DNA of 6,496 bases from Dehalococcoidia bacterium (GTDB lineage Bacteria > Chloroflexota > Dehalococcoidia > Lucifugimonadales > Lucifugimonadaceae), in contig JAAXHR010000184.1 in the NCBI GenBank assembly GCA_012270805.1, positions 1 to 6,496 of the forward strand, given 5' to 3'. The translations under genes were made by a program, and so were the position numbers. Positions 1-5,972 of the stretch are shown piece after piece; the stretch's first letter is position 1; each line of letters opens with the position of its first letter. The notes below the pieces were generated by a model. It was not told the DNA's origin. It worked only from the letters and a program-made list of their open reading frames with translations, and made no database searches.

Positions 1-1126
1 GATTGAACGAGATGCCGAAAACACTGCCCAGACCTTGGACATGAATATCGGTTTCAGTCTCCATGCCTACACGTCGGAGACCGTCAATGAGGTTTTGGCC
101 GCGGCGGTCGAGATCAGCGTAGAAGGCATCGCCCTTCGACTGGAGATGAGTCAATGTGGCGTATGCGGCGGAGATTGACATGACGTTCGAATTGAAGCTT
201 CCACCGTGGTAGACCTCGCCGCTGCCGAGGATGTCCATGATGTCGCGGCGCCCCGCCAACATTGCGATGGGGAAGCCGGCGGCAATGGATTTGGCGTAGG
301 TTGCGAGATCGGGGGTTATGCCGAGGAGTTCTTGGGCACCGCCGTAGGCAACTCGGAATCCGGTGATAACTTCGTCGAAGATTACGAGCGCGCCGTGGCG
401 ATGGGCGATCTCATTGACGGCTTCGAGATACCCCGGTTCGGGCATTATGCAGTTAGTGTTGGCGTTGATCGGCTCCATGATGACGGCGGCGACCTGCCCG
501 GGGTTTCGATCGAATGCGGCTTCGAGGAGATCGATATCGTTCCATTGGCAAGGGATGACTTGGGATGCTGAACCTGGGTCCATGCCTGCTGATTCCCCAA
601 CAACGTTTGGGGAATCTACATCGCCTGCTTCGTCGATAGGCGGATGAACTGAGTGGTTAACGCTGTCCATCCAGCCGTGGTAGTGACCTTCGAACCTTAT
701 GTACTTGGTTCTCCCGGTATATCCCCGGGCTAACCGTAGCGCTAGTTGGTCGATCTCGGTGCCGGAACTTGCAAAGCGTACGGTGCAATCTTCAATGGGA
801 ACGGCCCCGGCGGCCATCTCGGCGACTTCGAGTTCGCGCTCGAACTGGGCCGCGAAAACGTAGCCCTTGCGCATGTCCTGGGAGACTTGGCGGGAGACGA
901 ATTCAGGGGCATGACCGAAGAGGTTGGGCCCCATGCCTTGGATGTAGTCGATGTACTCGTTACCATCCGCATCCCACATCAGGGCACCTTCGGAGCGATC
1001 GAAGAACAAAGGCTCGCCGCCGGGTTCGTTGAGTCTGATCTGGGAGGAGATGCCGCCGGCGACTACGCGACGAGCACGTTCCATTAGTTCGCGAGATCGT
1101 CGTCGATTTGGCTGTTGGGTTGACAT
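1..1126 (-). CDS. Class III PLP-dependent aminotransferase, glutamate-1-semialdehyde aminomutase-like (C-terminus beyond window)
   Basis: Reading leftward from the ATG at 1126, 375 codons are open with no stop before the window edge; the family is usually about 430 residues, so the C-terminus is missing. The start of the protein (GGISSQIRL, then a DADGNEYIDY block and GPNLFGHAP) matches glutamate-1-semialdehyde aminomutases. PLP-site landmarks follow in order: SSGTE at residues 120-124, a GHYHGW block, DEVITGFR with the cofactor-contacting Asp at 251, and YAKS with the Schiff-base lysine at 279. The family moves amino groups using pyridoxal phosphate in the cytoplasm. True HemL proteins usually read NSGTEA and GCYHGH at these places, so a catabolic or biosynthetic paralog looks more likely than the tetrapyrrole enzyme. 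The gene starts 12 nt after the VOC gene stop, so the two are probably cotranscribed. An AGGA overlapping that stop lies 10 nt before the ATG. Fold certain, substrate unknown. Confidence 0.9.
   Translation of the reverse strand, partial: MSTQQPNRRRSRELMERARRVVAGGISSQIRLNEPGGEPLFFDRSEGALMWDADGNEYIDYIQGMGPNLFGHAPEFVSRQVSQDMRKGYVFAAQFERELEVAEMAAGAVPIEDCTVRFASSGTEIDQLALRLARGYTGRTKYIRFEGHYHGWMDSVNHSVHPPIDEAGDVDSPNVVGESAGMDPGSASQVIPCQWNDIDLLEAAFDRNPGQVAAVIMEPINANTNCIMPEPGYLEAVNEIAHRHGALVIFDEVITGFRVAYGGAQELLGITPDLATYAKSIAAGFPIAMLAGRRDIMDILGSGEVYHGGSFNSNVMSISAAYATLTHLQSKGDAFYADLDRRGQNLIDGLRRVGMETETDIHVQGLGSVFGISFN
591..616. repeat. Perfect 10-bp inverted repeat inside the aminotransferase gene
   Basis: The arms GATTCCCCAA (591-600) and TTGGGGAATC (607-616) are exact reverse complements around a 6-nt loop. 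The element is in frame within a variable stretch of the aminotransferase (residues around DSPNVVGES), between the HYHGW block and the DEV motif. No T-tract follows on either side, so it does not look like an intrinsic terminator. It may be a chance codon outcome or a small palindromic insertion tolerated in a surface loop. Confidence 0.75.
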
Positions 1127-1136
1127 TGGTTGCTGA

Positions 1137-1140
1137 TCCT
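1137..1140 (-). promoter_or_regulatory. Ribosome binding site of the aminotransferase gene
   Basis: AGGA on the minus strand overlaps the TAG stop of the VOC gene (1139-1141) and lies 10 nt before the ATG at 1126. The tight overlap supports translational coupling of the two genes and supports the chosen start. Confidence 0.5.
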
Positions 1141-1504
1141 AGTGGTCAGGGTTTACGAGGCAGAATTCGTTGCCTTCGGGGTCTTGCATGACGATCCATT
1201 TCGTTTCGCCAAATTCGCGTTCTGCAATGAAAGTTGCACCTAATTCGACGACCCGGTTCGCTTCGGCTTTCAGATCGTCGGTTTTGAACTCCATGTGGAG
1301 GCGGTTTTTGGCGGTCTTGGCCTCCGGCACCTGGAGGATCAGAAGGCGCGGGTAGTTGGGTTTGTCAGAAGCAAGGACAGCAAGTATGGGGTAGTACGAA
1401 TCGGCGACTTTGTAATCCGCAGCTTCGCACCAGAATTTAGCCAACGATTCAACGTTGTTGGCATCCATGGTCAGTCCCCAAAATCCGAAGTCAGACGCCA
1501 TCAC
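1139..1504 (-). CDS. VOC-superfamily (glyoxalase/bleomycin-resistance fold) small protein
   Basis: A 121-residue protein of the size expected for a single vicinal-oxygen-chelate module pair. The first half has the usual opening strand and helix (LTMDANNVESLAKFW, residues 11-25). The second half has HMEF at 70-73 and the common closing signature MQDPEGNEFCLV at 106-117. His70 and Glu113 are the best candidates for metal ligands. Family members include glyoxalases, ring-cleaving dioxygenases and antibiotic-binding proteins, so the reaction cannot be named; it resembles the short glyoxalase-like proteins common in Actinomycetota and Chloroflexota. Two starts are possible: GTG at 1504, 7 nt after a strong AGGAGG, or the adjacent ATG at 1501, 10 nt after it; they differ by one residue. 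It lies 46 nt downstream of the methyltransferase-nuclease gene and 12 nt upstream of the aminotransferase, all in one direction. Confidence 0.85.
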   Translation of the reverse strand: MMASDFGFWGLTMDANNVESLAKFWCEAADYKVADSYYPILAVLASDKPNYPRLLILQVPEAKTAKNRLHMEFKTDDLKAEANRVVELGATFIAEREFGETKWIVMQDPEGNEFCLVNPDH

Positions 1505-1511
1505 AGTACGT

Positions 1512-1517
1512 CCTCCT
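1512..1517 (-). promoter_or_regulatory. Strong Shine-Dalgarno of the VOC gene
   Basis: AGGAGG on the minus strand, 7 nt before the GTG at 1504 and 10 nt before the ATG at 1501. It is the best ribosome binding site in the window and fixes the start of this gene to one of these two adjacent codons. Confidence 0.8.
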
Positions 1518-1550
1518 GCGAGATAACGATTTCATACTTTTGACAGCTTT

Positions 1551-3212
1551 TCATGCGTTGATTGCCTCGAATGATTCCGCCTCAATGCCGAACGGTTCTC
1601 TGATGTCTTCCAACCCTCCTTGCCTACCGGTGTCGCGTTGTGTTCGCTGAGAGTCCTGATACATTCCCGGATTGGGGGGCATCTCGAACTCATTACGGTT
1701 CAGCAAGTCTTGTACGGTACGGATCTGGATCTTGGGATAATCCCTTTGCCACAGTTCGGAATGATAGAAGCCTGCGCTTACAGCTTCTGAGGTCATGGCG
1801 CGTGTCGGATTCTCCAAGGTGATAAAAAGCCCCATTGCGGCATTCTCGCGCTCTACGGTTCCGACCAAGTCACGGATTTGGGCAACCGAAACTCTGCCAC
1901 TCTTGACTTGGATTATGGCTCGGTGTGTAGATCGGCGAGGCCCATTGATGAAGTGAAGAACTCCGTCGATACCTCTGTCAGCGCCGCGGTGGTCGTATTG
2001 TTGAGGCCGTGCTCCCAACAATGACAACGCCCAGAACTGGAACTGGTATCGGTCTTGCTCTGCCAAGGCACGTGCGCTACCGACATCGACTGGTTCGCCG
2101 ATCACTGAGTAATCTTCGCCTTGCGATATGCCGAAACTCGTTTTAAGGCGATGCTTCATCAAGGCGACTGCTAAGTGAGTGATGTCAATGCCGACCCATT
2201 TGCGGTCGAGTCGTTCTGCCACGGCTACAGCAGTGCCGCAACCGCAGAACGGGTCCAGCACTACATCGCCGGGGTTGGAGGAAGCTCTTATGATGCGCTC
2301 CAACAGCCTTTCCGGTTTCTGGGTCGGATAGCCCAGCCGCTCCTTCGCATGCGAGTTGATCGGAGGAATGTCTTCCCAGAGCGATTGAGCCGGCCTTCCT
2401 TTTCCTTCGTCCAAGTAGCGCTTGCGTCTGATGCCACCTGTTTGAGTGAAATGCAGCCTGCCTTCGGCATCCAATCGTTGCATTGTTGCGAGCGGCACTC
2501 GCCACAGGGAGGTGACTCCTTTGTATTCGTACTCGTATCCGCCACCTGTCAATCCCTTTGCAGAAAGACTGTCGTCCTGCCACTTGCGCCCATCTAGATC
2601 TTCATAGCGAAAACGGGCTATGTACTCCGCGTCGTAGGGTTGATATTGCAGATGCCAGGTCCAGTCGTCACCTTTCGTATAGAAGAGAATCGAGTCGGTG
2701 TTGCGTCCGAATCGTTTCGCATCACTATGGGCGAAAGTGCGTTTCCAGGTGATTTCGTTCCGGAAGTTGGTGATGCCGAAGACTGTGTCCATGACGGCTT
2801 TGAGGTAATGACTCGCGGTGGGGTCGCAGTGGAGATAGATGGATCCTGTCGGCTTCAAAACTCGGTGTAGCTCCACCAAGCGCGGGGTCATCATGACCAG
2901 ATATGCCATCAATGCGTTCCGACCCACGAAACTTCTGAACGCAGAGATCATGTCTTTGACTGCGGGCGCTACGTTCGGATTCAAGATGATGTCCTGTTCG
3001 TATGCTCGCTCGGTATCTTGTGTCCATTCCCAAGAATCGGTGAAGGCCTTGATCTGCGCTGGGGAGCTCTGACCAGTCTGCTCTTTGAACAGGACGTTGT
3101 ATGTTGCATTCGAGTTGAATGGCGGATCAAGGTAGATCAGATCCACCGATTCGTCATCAATATGGCGACGTAATACTTCGAGGTTGTCGCCGTAGTAAAG
3201 AGTGTTTTGCAT
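1551..3212 (-). CDS. Fused DNA methyltransferase (beta-class N6-A/N4-C) and Mrr-like restriction endonuclease
   Basis: A 553-residue protein with two enzymatic parts. Residues 1-360 form a beta-class (circularly permuted) amino-methyltransferase: catalytic motif IV DPPF at 29-32 comes first, then a long central region (about 150-300) probably holding the target-recognition domain, then the SAM-binding motif DPFCGCGT at 320-327 and VGIDI at 340-344. Residues 390-505 resemble the Mrr-type PD-(D/E)XK nuclease fold: a WALSLLG helix (394-400), GADRGIDG with Asp416, and IIQVKSG with Gln435 and Lys437, matching the D...QxK catalytic pattern, followed by FITLENPT. All key residues are intact. The expected role is DNA base methylation plus cleavage by one chain, as in single-polypeptide restriction-modification enzymes; the nuclease may instead cut only under certain methylation states. 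Proteins with this architecture are, from memory, widespread and usually labelled site-specific DNA methyltransferase. The start MQNTLYYGDN is typical, though no clear Shine-Dalgarno precedes it. A 46-nt gap leads to the VOC gene. Confidence 0.92.
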   Translation of the reverse strand: MQNTLYYGDNLEVLRRHIDDESVDLIYLDPPFNSNATYNVLFKEQTGQSSPAQIKAFTDSWEWTQDTERAYEQDIILNPNVAPAVKDMISAFRSFVGRNALMAYLVMMTPRLVELHRVLKPTGSIYLHCDPTASHYLKAVMDTVFGITNFRNEITWKRTFAHSDAKRFGRNTDSILFYTKGDDWTWHLQYQPYDAEYIARFRYEDLDGRKWQDDSLSAKGLTGGGYEYEYKGVTSLWRVPLATMQRLDAEGRLHFTQTGGIRRKRYLDEGKGRPAQSLWEDIPPINSHAKERLGYPTQKPERLLERIIRASSNPGDVVLDPFCGCGTAVAVAERLDRKWVGIDITHLAVALMKHRLKTSFGISQGEDYSVIGEPVDVGSARALAEQDRYQFQFWALSLLGARPQQYDHRGADRGIDGVLHFINGPRRSTHRAIIQVKSGRVSVAQIRDLVGTVERENAAMGLFITLENPTRAMTSEAVSAGFYHSELWQRDYPKIQIRTVQDLLNRNEFEMPPNPGMYQDSQRTQRDTGRQGGLEDIREPFGIEAESFEAINA

Positions 3213-3277
3213 CTTGATGAACTGGATTTTTTCGTTTCACGCTGTATGAAGGGGATGTAGTTCAAGCGTACCACTGG

Positions 3278-3283
3278 ATTTTA
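3278..3283 (-). promoter_or_regulatory. Possible -10 box for the methyltransferase-nuclease gene
   Basis: TAAAAT on the minus strand fits TANNNT and lies in the 124-nt spacer that separates this gene from the upstream SAM methyltransferase. A weak -35-like TGTCAA sits 16 nt upstream at 3300-3305. A transcript from here would have a leader of about 60 nt. The spacer is long compared with the 18-nt and 12-nt gaps elsewhere, which makes a separate promoter reasonable, but the motif match is weak. Confidence 0.25.
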
Positions 3284-3336
3284 TGGTCGTTCGTTGCGTT
3301 TGACACATCGATGCAACCGTAAACGTGATAGACGGA

Positions 3337-4059
3337 TCAGACGCCATCGGAAAACACTGTTCTGAGGGTTTCGATTTGGTCGGCGACCATCATCATGTAG
3401 CTGGGGGTCCAGAAGGGGAGAGTCCCTTCCCATATGACTCCGAGTTCTAGGTCGTGACCGGCTTTAGTCGGGTCGAACCATTCGAGTGTGCGTGGGCCGA
3501 GGTCGGCATCTTCGTCGTCGATTGGAGGGAGGTCTGGGATGTTGGGGTTGAAGTAGCTAACACAGTGCCACTTGGGGACGGTGATGAGGATTGGTTCGCC
3601 GTTGTCGTCGTTTTTGACGCCGAAGATCCAGTTGTGGTGGGATTGTCCGAACCAGTAGTTGGAGCGCCAATGGACGAATTCGCGGTGCTTAACCGGTAAG
3701 CCTAAGAAACCTGCTTTGGCGACGCGGGGCAGCCAGTTTAGGCCGGTGATGGGGTCGCGGATGTCTTCAAAGACGTGGGATACGATGGCGAAATCGAACG
3801 GGCCATCGGCTTCAAGTTGGCGCCAGATGTCTTCGCTGTTAACGTCGCCGACGTAAAGTTTTTTGTCGGTCTCGAAGGGGAAGACATCGACGTAGACATC
3901 AACCAATTCGTCGGCCCATGGGTTGTGGCGGCCGCCGATGTCGATGATGGTGTAATTGGGGTTGGCGGCTTTATTGCGACGGACCCCGTCAAGCATCTGG
4001 GCTCGGAAGGTATCTTTATCGCCATCGGTGTAGTTGGTTATCGGCATTCTATGGGGCAT
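3337..4059 (-). CDS. Class I SAM-dependent methyltransferase-like protein
   Basis: A 240-residue protein with the layout of a Rossmann-fold methyltransferase. TIIDIGGRHNPW (37-48) stands for the SAM-binding motif I, with GGRHN in place of the common GxGxG. VYVDVFP (55-61) and GDVN (71-74) follow as the acidic positions after strands 2 and 3, then FDFAIVSHVFEDIRDP (88-103), the usual D...H.xEH-like block, and RVAKAGFLGLPV (112-123), the strand 5 region. The last 110 residues, rich in Trp, Asp and Pro (HHNWIF at 141-146), are not a part I recognise and may bind the substrate. The methyl acceptor is unknown. The ATG at 4059 is 18 nt after the amidase stop with no good ribosome binding site, so translation may be coupled to the amidase. 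An in-frame second ATG at 4047 gives a protein four residues shorter; the two starts lie in a 12-bp tandem duplication. Confidence 0.75.
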   Translation of the reverse strand: MPHRMPITNYTDGDKDTFRAQMLDGVRRNKAANPNYTIIDIGGRHNPWADELVDVYVDVFPFETDKKLYVGDVNSEDIWRQLEADGPFDFAIVSHVFEDIRDPITGLNWLPRVAKAGFLGLPVKHREFVHWRSNYWFGQSHHNWIFGVKNDDNGEPILITVPKWHCVSYFNPNIPDLPPIDDEDADLGPRTLEWFDPTKAGHDLELGVIWEGTLPFWTPSYMMMVADQIETLRTVFSDGV

Positions 4060-4067
4060 TCTATGGG
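4044..4067. repeat. 12-bp tandem duplication covering the SAM methyltransferase start codon
   Basis: GCATTCTATGGG occurs twice head to tail, at 4044-4055 and 4056-4067, without mismatch. Read on the minus strand, each unit contains an ATG, and because the unit is 12 nt the two ATGs are in frame, giving a protein start of MPHR followed by MPIT. The duplication fills most of the 18-nt gap to the upstream amidase stop at 4078-4080. Confidence 0.9.
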
Positions 4068-4077
4068 TGTATGGGGG

Positions 4078-5007
4078 TTAGACGAGATATTTGCGGTTGA
4101 CTTTGCACACGTACGAGTACGTGGGGTTGACGAACTGGGTGACCCGGGCTTCGAGGCATTGGGCGAGGAAGATGAAGGCTTCGCCCTGGGTCATTCCGTA
4201 GTCGGCTTCGAGCCACAGGATCATCTCGGAAAGGGCGATGCGGAATGCGTCCTCGGCGGGTTTCTCGATGCCGGTGGTCATGATGTGGGTTTCGTTTTCG
4301 ATGCGTGGCCACGACATCTCTTCAGGGATAGGCGAGAGTTCGACCTTCATCATGACAGAGCCGCCGGTCTCGATGCCACCGCCACCGCAGATTTCGCCGT
4401 CGCCTTGTCGAGCGTGCATGTCACCGACGTGGAGGAGGGCTCCGGGATGGTAGATGGGCAGGTGGAGTTTTGCGCCGGTGGTGACTTCTTGGATGTCGAA
4501 GTTTCCGCCCCACTGCCCTGCCCAACCGTTGTGGCGTGCTTCGCGCTGTGGTGCAACGCCGACGACACCGAGCATGGGTTCGACGGGGAACGAGAGTTTA
4601 TCGTTCCAGATAATCTGACGGTTTTCGACGTCGATGCGGCAGATGCGGAACTGGGGTCCGATGTTGGAGTGTCCGAGGTATCCGGGCATGGCTCCGGTGG
4701 AGCCGCCGTATCGGGTCCACCCTACGGGATGGGTTTTGATCTCTCCGATGTGGACGGTGAGCATGTGACCGGGTTCAGCACCTTCGACGTAGGTGCAGCC
4801 AGAGGATGCGTTACCGCGGTCGGTGGGTTGGGAGTCGGAGCGGTAGGAGTTGTAAAGGTCTCGGATGTCGTCGGGAACGAGTTCGGCATCCGGTCCGCGG
4901 TTCATCTGGGTCTGGACCTCGAACCATTCTCCGGGTTCGACTCGGAGGGTTACCGGATTGGCTGCGGAGTGTTCGTAGTAAAGAGTGTCTCGGGTTGCGA
5001 TCTTCAT
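4078..5007 (-). CDS. Acetamidase/formamidase family amidohydrolase
   Basis: A 309-residue protein of the acetamidase/formamidase family, which hydrolyses short amides such as formamide or acetamide to the acid and ammonia in the cytoplasm. The strongest signature is HVGDMHARQGDGE at 193-205, the conserved His/Asp/Glu-rich block of the family, followed by a glycine-rich CGGGGIET segment; WGGNFD at 166-171 is also typical. The length fits the shorter members of the family (about 300 residues). I take the ATG at 5007 because MKIATRDTLYY begins the family-like sequence; upstream in-frame starts up to 5166 would add 53 residues made from a repeat-rich spacer. No good Shine-Dalgarno precedes this ATG. 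A TAAACT -10-like box lies 38 nt upstream. The SAM methyltransferase gene follows by 18 nt, probably in the same transcript. The substrate is not determinable; formamidase is only the family default. Confidence 0.9.
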   Translation of the reverse strand: MKIATRDTLYYEHSAANPVTLRVEPGEWFEVQTQMNRGPDAELVPDDIRDLYNSYRSDSQPTDRGNASSGCTYVEGAEPGHMLTVHIGEIKTHPVGWTRYGGSTGAMPGYLGHSNIGPQFRICRIDVENRQIIWNDKLSFPVEPMLGVVGVAPQREARHNGWAGQWGGNFDIQEVTTGAKLHLPIYHPGALLHVGDMHARQGDGEICGGGGIETGGSVMMKVELSPIPEEMSWPRIENETHIMTTGIEKPAEDAFRIALSEMILWLEADYGMTQGEAFIFLAQCLEARVTQFVNPTYSYVCKVNRKYLV

Positions 5008-5045
5008 TTGGTGGTCTCGGTTGGATGAGGTTGTGATCTGGGTGA

Positions 5046-5051
5046 AGTTTA
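5046..5051 (-). promoter_or_regulatory. Putative -10 box (TAAACT) of the amidase operon
   Basis: TAAACT on the minus strand fits TANNNT and lies exactly 38 nt before the amidase ATG. It is part of a 10-bp sequence, TTAAACTTCA, found again at exactly the same distance before the HAD hydrolase gene. No convincing -35 was seen. It may be a promoter core or a shared regulator site. Confidence 0.4.
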
Positions 5052-5060
5052 ATGGCTGGG

Positions 5061-5152
5061 CCCTCACCCTGACTCTCTCCCGCCTGGGGATAGGGAAAAC
5101 GGTCCAGGCGGTTCGATTGACGTGTACCCCCTTGTCCTCCGGACATTTCCCC
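5061..5152. repeat. Repeat-like intergenic element with inverted repeats
   Basis: The 167-nt spacer between the HAD and amidase genes holds a C/G-tract-rich part unlike the coding DNA around it. It opens with CCCTCACCCTGACTCTCTCC, which resembles a class of short interspersed elements found in many bacterial genomes. It then contains an 8-bp inverted repeat, CCGCCTGG (5080-5087) with CCAGGCGG (5104-5111), around a 16-nt loop. It ends with TGTCC-TCC-GGACA (5133-5145) between C-runs. None of the stems is followed by a T-tract, so they are not standard terminators. I cannot show from one copy that it is dispersed in the genome. Confidence 0.45.
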
Positions 5153-5174
5153 ATGAACGGTGGCAAACGAGTGG

Positions 5175-5903
5175 TTAGGCGAGGAGTTTGTTGACTAGGT
5201 CTGGGAAGTCTGAGGCGACGATGTCGATTTTGGGATCGGCAGTCGCGGTTGCCACGTCGGAGTATCCGGGGGTGACGTTGGATTCGCCTTCGCGGTGGAT
5301 GTACGCGGTGGACATTCCGGCAGTTGTCGAGTTTTTGAGGTCGTTCATGTGGGTGGCGACCATCATCGTTTCGGATGGTTGGAGTCGGAGGAGCCGGATG
5401 GCTTTGTTGTAGGCATTGGGCGGGCCTTTGTAGGCACCTAGGAATTCGCAGGCGAGGATGCCGTCCCAGTTGATGCCGTTGCGTTTGGAGCAGTTAACCG
5501 CTATGGAGTAGCTGAGGACAGTGAGGACGATGACGGTGTATCGGGATCTGAGGCGGTGGATGGCGTCGGCCGCGCCGGGCCAAGCTTTCAAGCTGTGCCA
5601 GACTTCGGTGAGGTCGTCGCGTTCAGATGTTGAAAGGGAGAGAGAGGAGTGTTTTTCGAGGACGTCGTCAAGAACTTGTCGATGGATGTGATCAAGGTTC
5701 GTCCACGGGAGTTCGGCGCGGTTAACGCGTGCGAGCATGTCGAAAGACCATACTCGCCAATCGATGGCGAACTGTTCGACGTTGACATCGGCTTCCTGTT
5801 CGTTTGCCAGCCGCTGGACTTCGTCTTCTATGGTTCCTCTCCAGTCGAACACTGTTCCGCCGACATCCCAGGTTAGGGCTTTGATGTTGGAGAGGTCAGT
5901 CAT
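5175..5903 (-). CDS. HAD-superfamily hydrolase, type II haloacid dehalogenase-like
   Basis: A 242-residue protein in the size range of type II (L-2-haloacid) dehalogenases. Motif I is WDVGGTVFDWR with nucleophile Asp13; the residue two places on is Gly15, not the second Asp of HAD phosphatases, which favours the dehalogenase branch (usually D-x-Y/F-G-T). A cap-like helical insert spans about 25-105. Motif II is VLTVLSYS with Ser131 or Thr128, motif III is AYKGPPNAY with Lys159, and motif IV is MMVATHMNDLKNSTTAGMSTAYI with Asp188, close to the VAAH..DL..A...G pattern of the family. The family reaction is hydrolytic removal of halide from 2-haloalkanoic acids; whether this enzyme does that is not proven. 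The ATG at 5903 is preceded by AGGA with a 4-nt spacing. An in-frame extension to 6071 would run antisense into panB and is unlikely. The gene diverges from panB across 69 nt. Confidence 0.85.
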   Translation of the reverse strand: MTDLSNIKALTWDVGGTVFDWRGTIEDEVQRLANEQEADVNVEQFAIDWRVWSFDMLARVNRAELPWTNLDHIHRQVLDDVLEKHSSLSLSTSERDDLTEVWHSLKAWPGAADAIHRLRSRYTVIVLTVLSYSIAVNCSKRNGINWDGILACEFLGAYKGPPNAYNKAIRLLRLQPSETMMVATHMNDLKNSTTAGMSTAYIHREGESNVTPGYSDVATATADPKIDIVASDFPDLVNKLLA

Positions 5904-5907
5904 AGTG

Positions 5908-5911
5908 TCCT
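5908..5911 (-). promoter_or_regulatory. Ribosome binding site of the HAD hydrolase gene
   Basis: AGGA on the minus strand (within GCAGGACACT) lies 4 nt before the ATG at 5903. It supports this start over the longer in-frame extension that would overlap panB. Confidence 0.5.
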
Positions 5912-5941
5912 GCGGTGGTTGACCGTGAATCGTCAGGATGA

Positions 5942-5947
5942 AGTTTA
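5942..5947 (-). promoter_or_regulatory. Putative -10 box (TAAACT) of the HAD hydrolase gene
   Basis: TAAACT on the minus strand fits TANNNT and is exactly 38 nt before the ATG at 5903, inside the sequence TTAAACTTCA that also precedes the amidase gene at the same distance. Expected leader length is about 30 nt. No clear -35 element; that region falls at the panB start. Confidence 0.4.
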
Positions 5948-5960
5948 AGGGTTCGTTGTG

Positions 5961-5966
5961 GATAAT
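5961..5966 (+). promoter_or_regulatory. Putative -10 box of a leaderless panB transcript
   Basis: GATAAT, one mismatch from TATAAT, has six bases between it and the ATG at 5973. Transcription would therefore begin at or next to the A of the start codon, which is the geometry of leaderless promoters. No convincing -35 was found. Confidence 0.4.
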
Positions 5967-5972
5967 TGGGGT

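Noticed and set aside
206..1087. Plus-strand open frames of 121 and 113 codons
   Set aside because: They lie opposite the aminotransferase, whose minus-strand frame carries all PLP-site motifs without interruption to the window edge.
1505..1550. Promoter in the 46-nt gap before the VOC gene
   Set aside because: A TGTCAA is present but no TANNNT box lies at a usual distance; cotranscription with the upstream gene is simpler.
2175..2597. Open frames of 132-140 codons on both strands within the methyltransferase-nuclease gene
   Set aside because: They are out-of-frame shadows of the fused enzyme, with no motifs and no ribosome binding sites.
3300..3330. TTGACA on the plus strand as a -35 box
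   Set aside because: No -10 box at 16-18 nt spacing and no plus-strand gene follows.
3775..5028. Long plus-strand open frame of 417 codons opposite the amidase and SAM methyltransferase genes
   Set aside because: It is antisense to two genes with clear family motifs, its translation is Val/Gly/Asp-rich in the way expected from the reverse of G+C-biased codons, and it shows no recognisable domain.
5080..5111. Inverted repeat as an intrinsic terminator of the HAD gene
   Set aside because: The 16-nt loop is large and no T-tract follows the stem on the minus strand.
5008..5166. N-terminal extension of the amidase to an ATG at 5166
   Set aside because: The extra 53 residues are encoded by the repeat-like spacer and the promoter-like element, and family similarity begins at the ATG at 5007.
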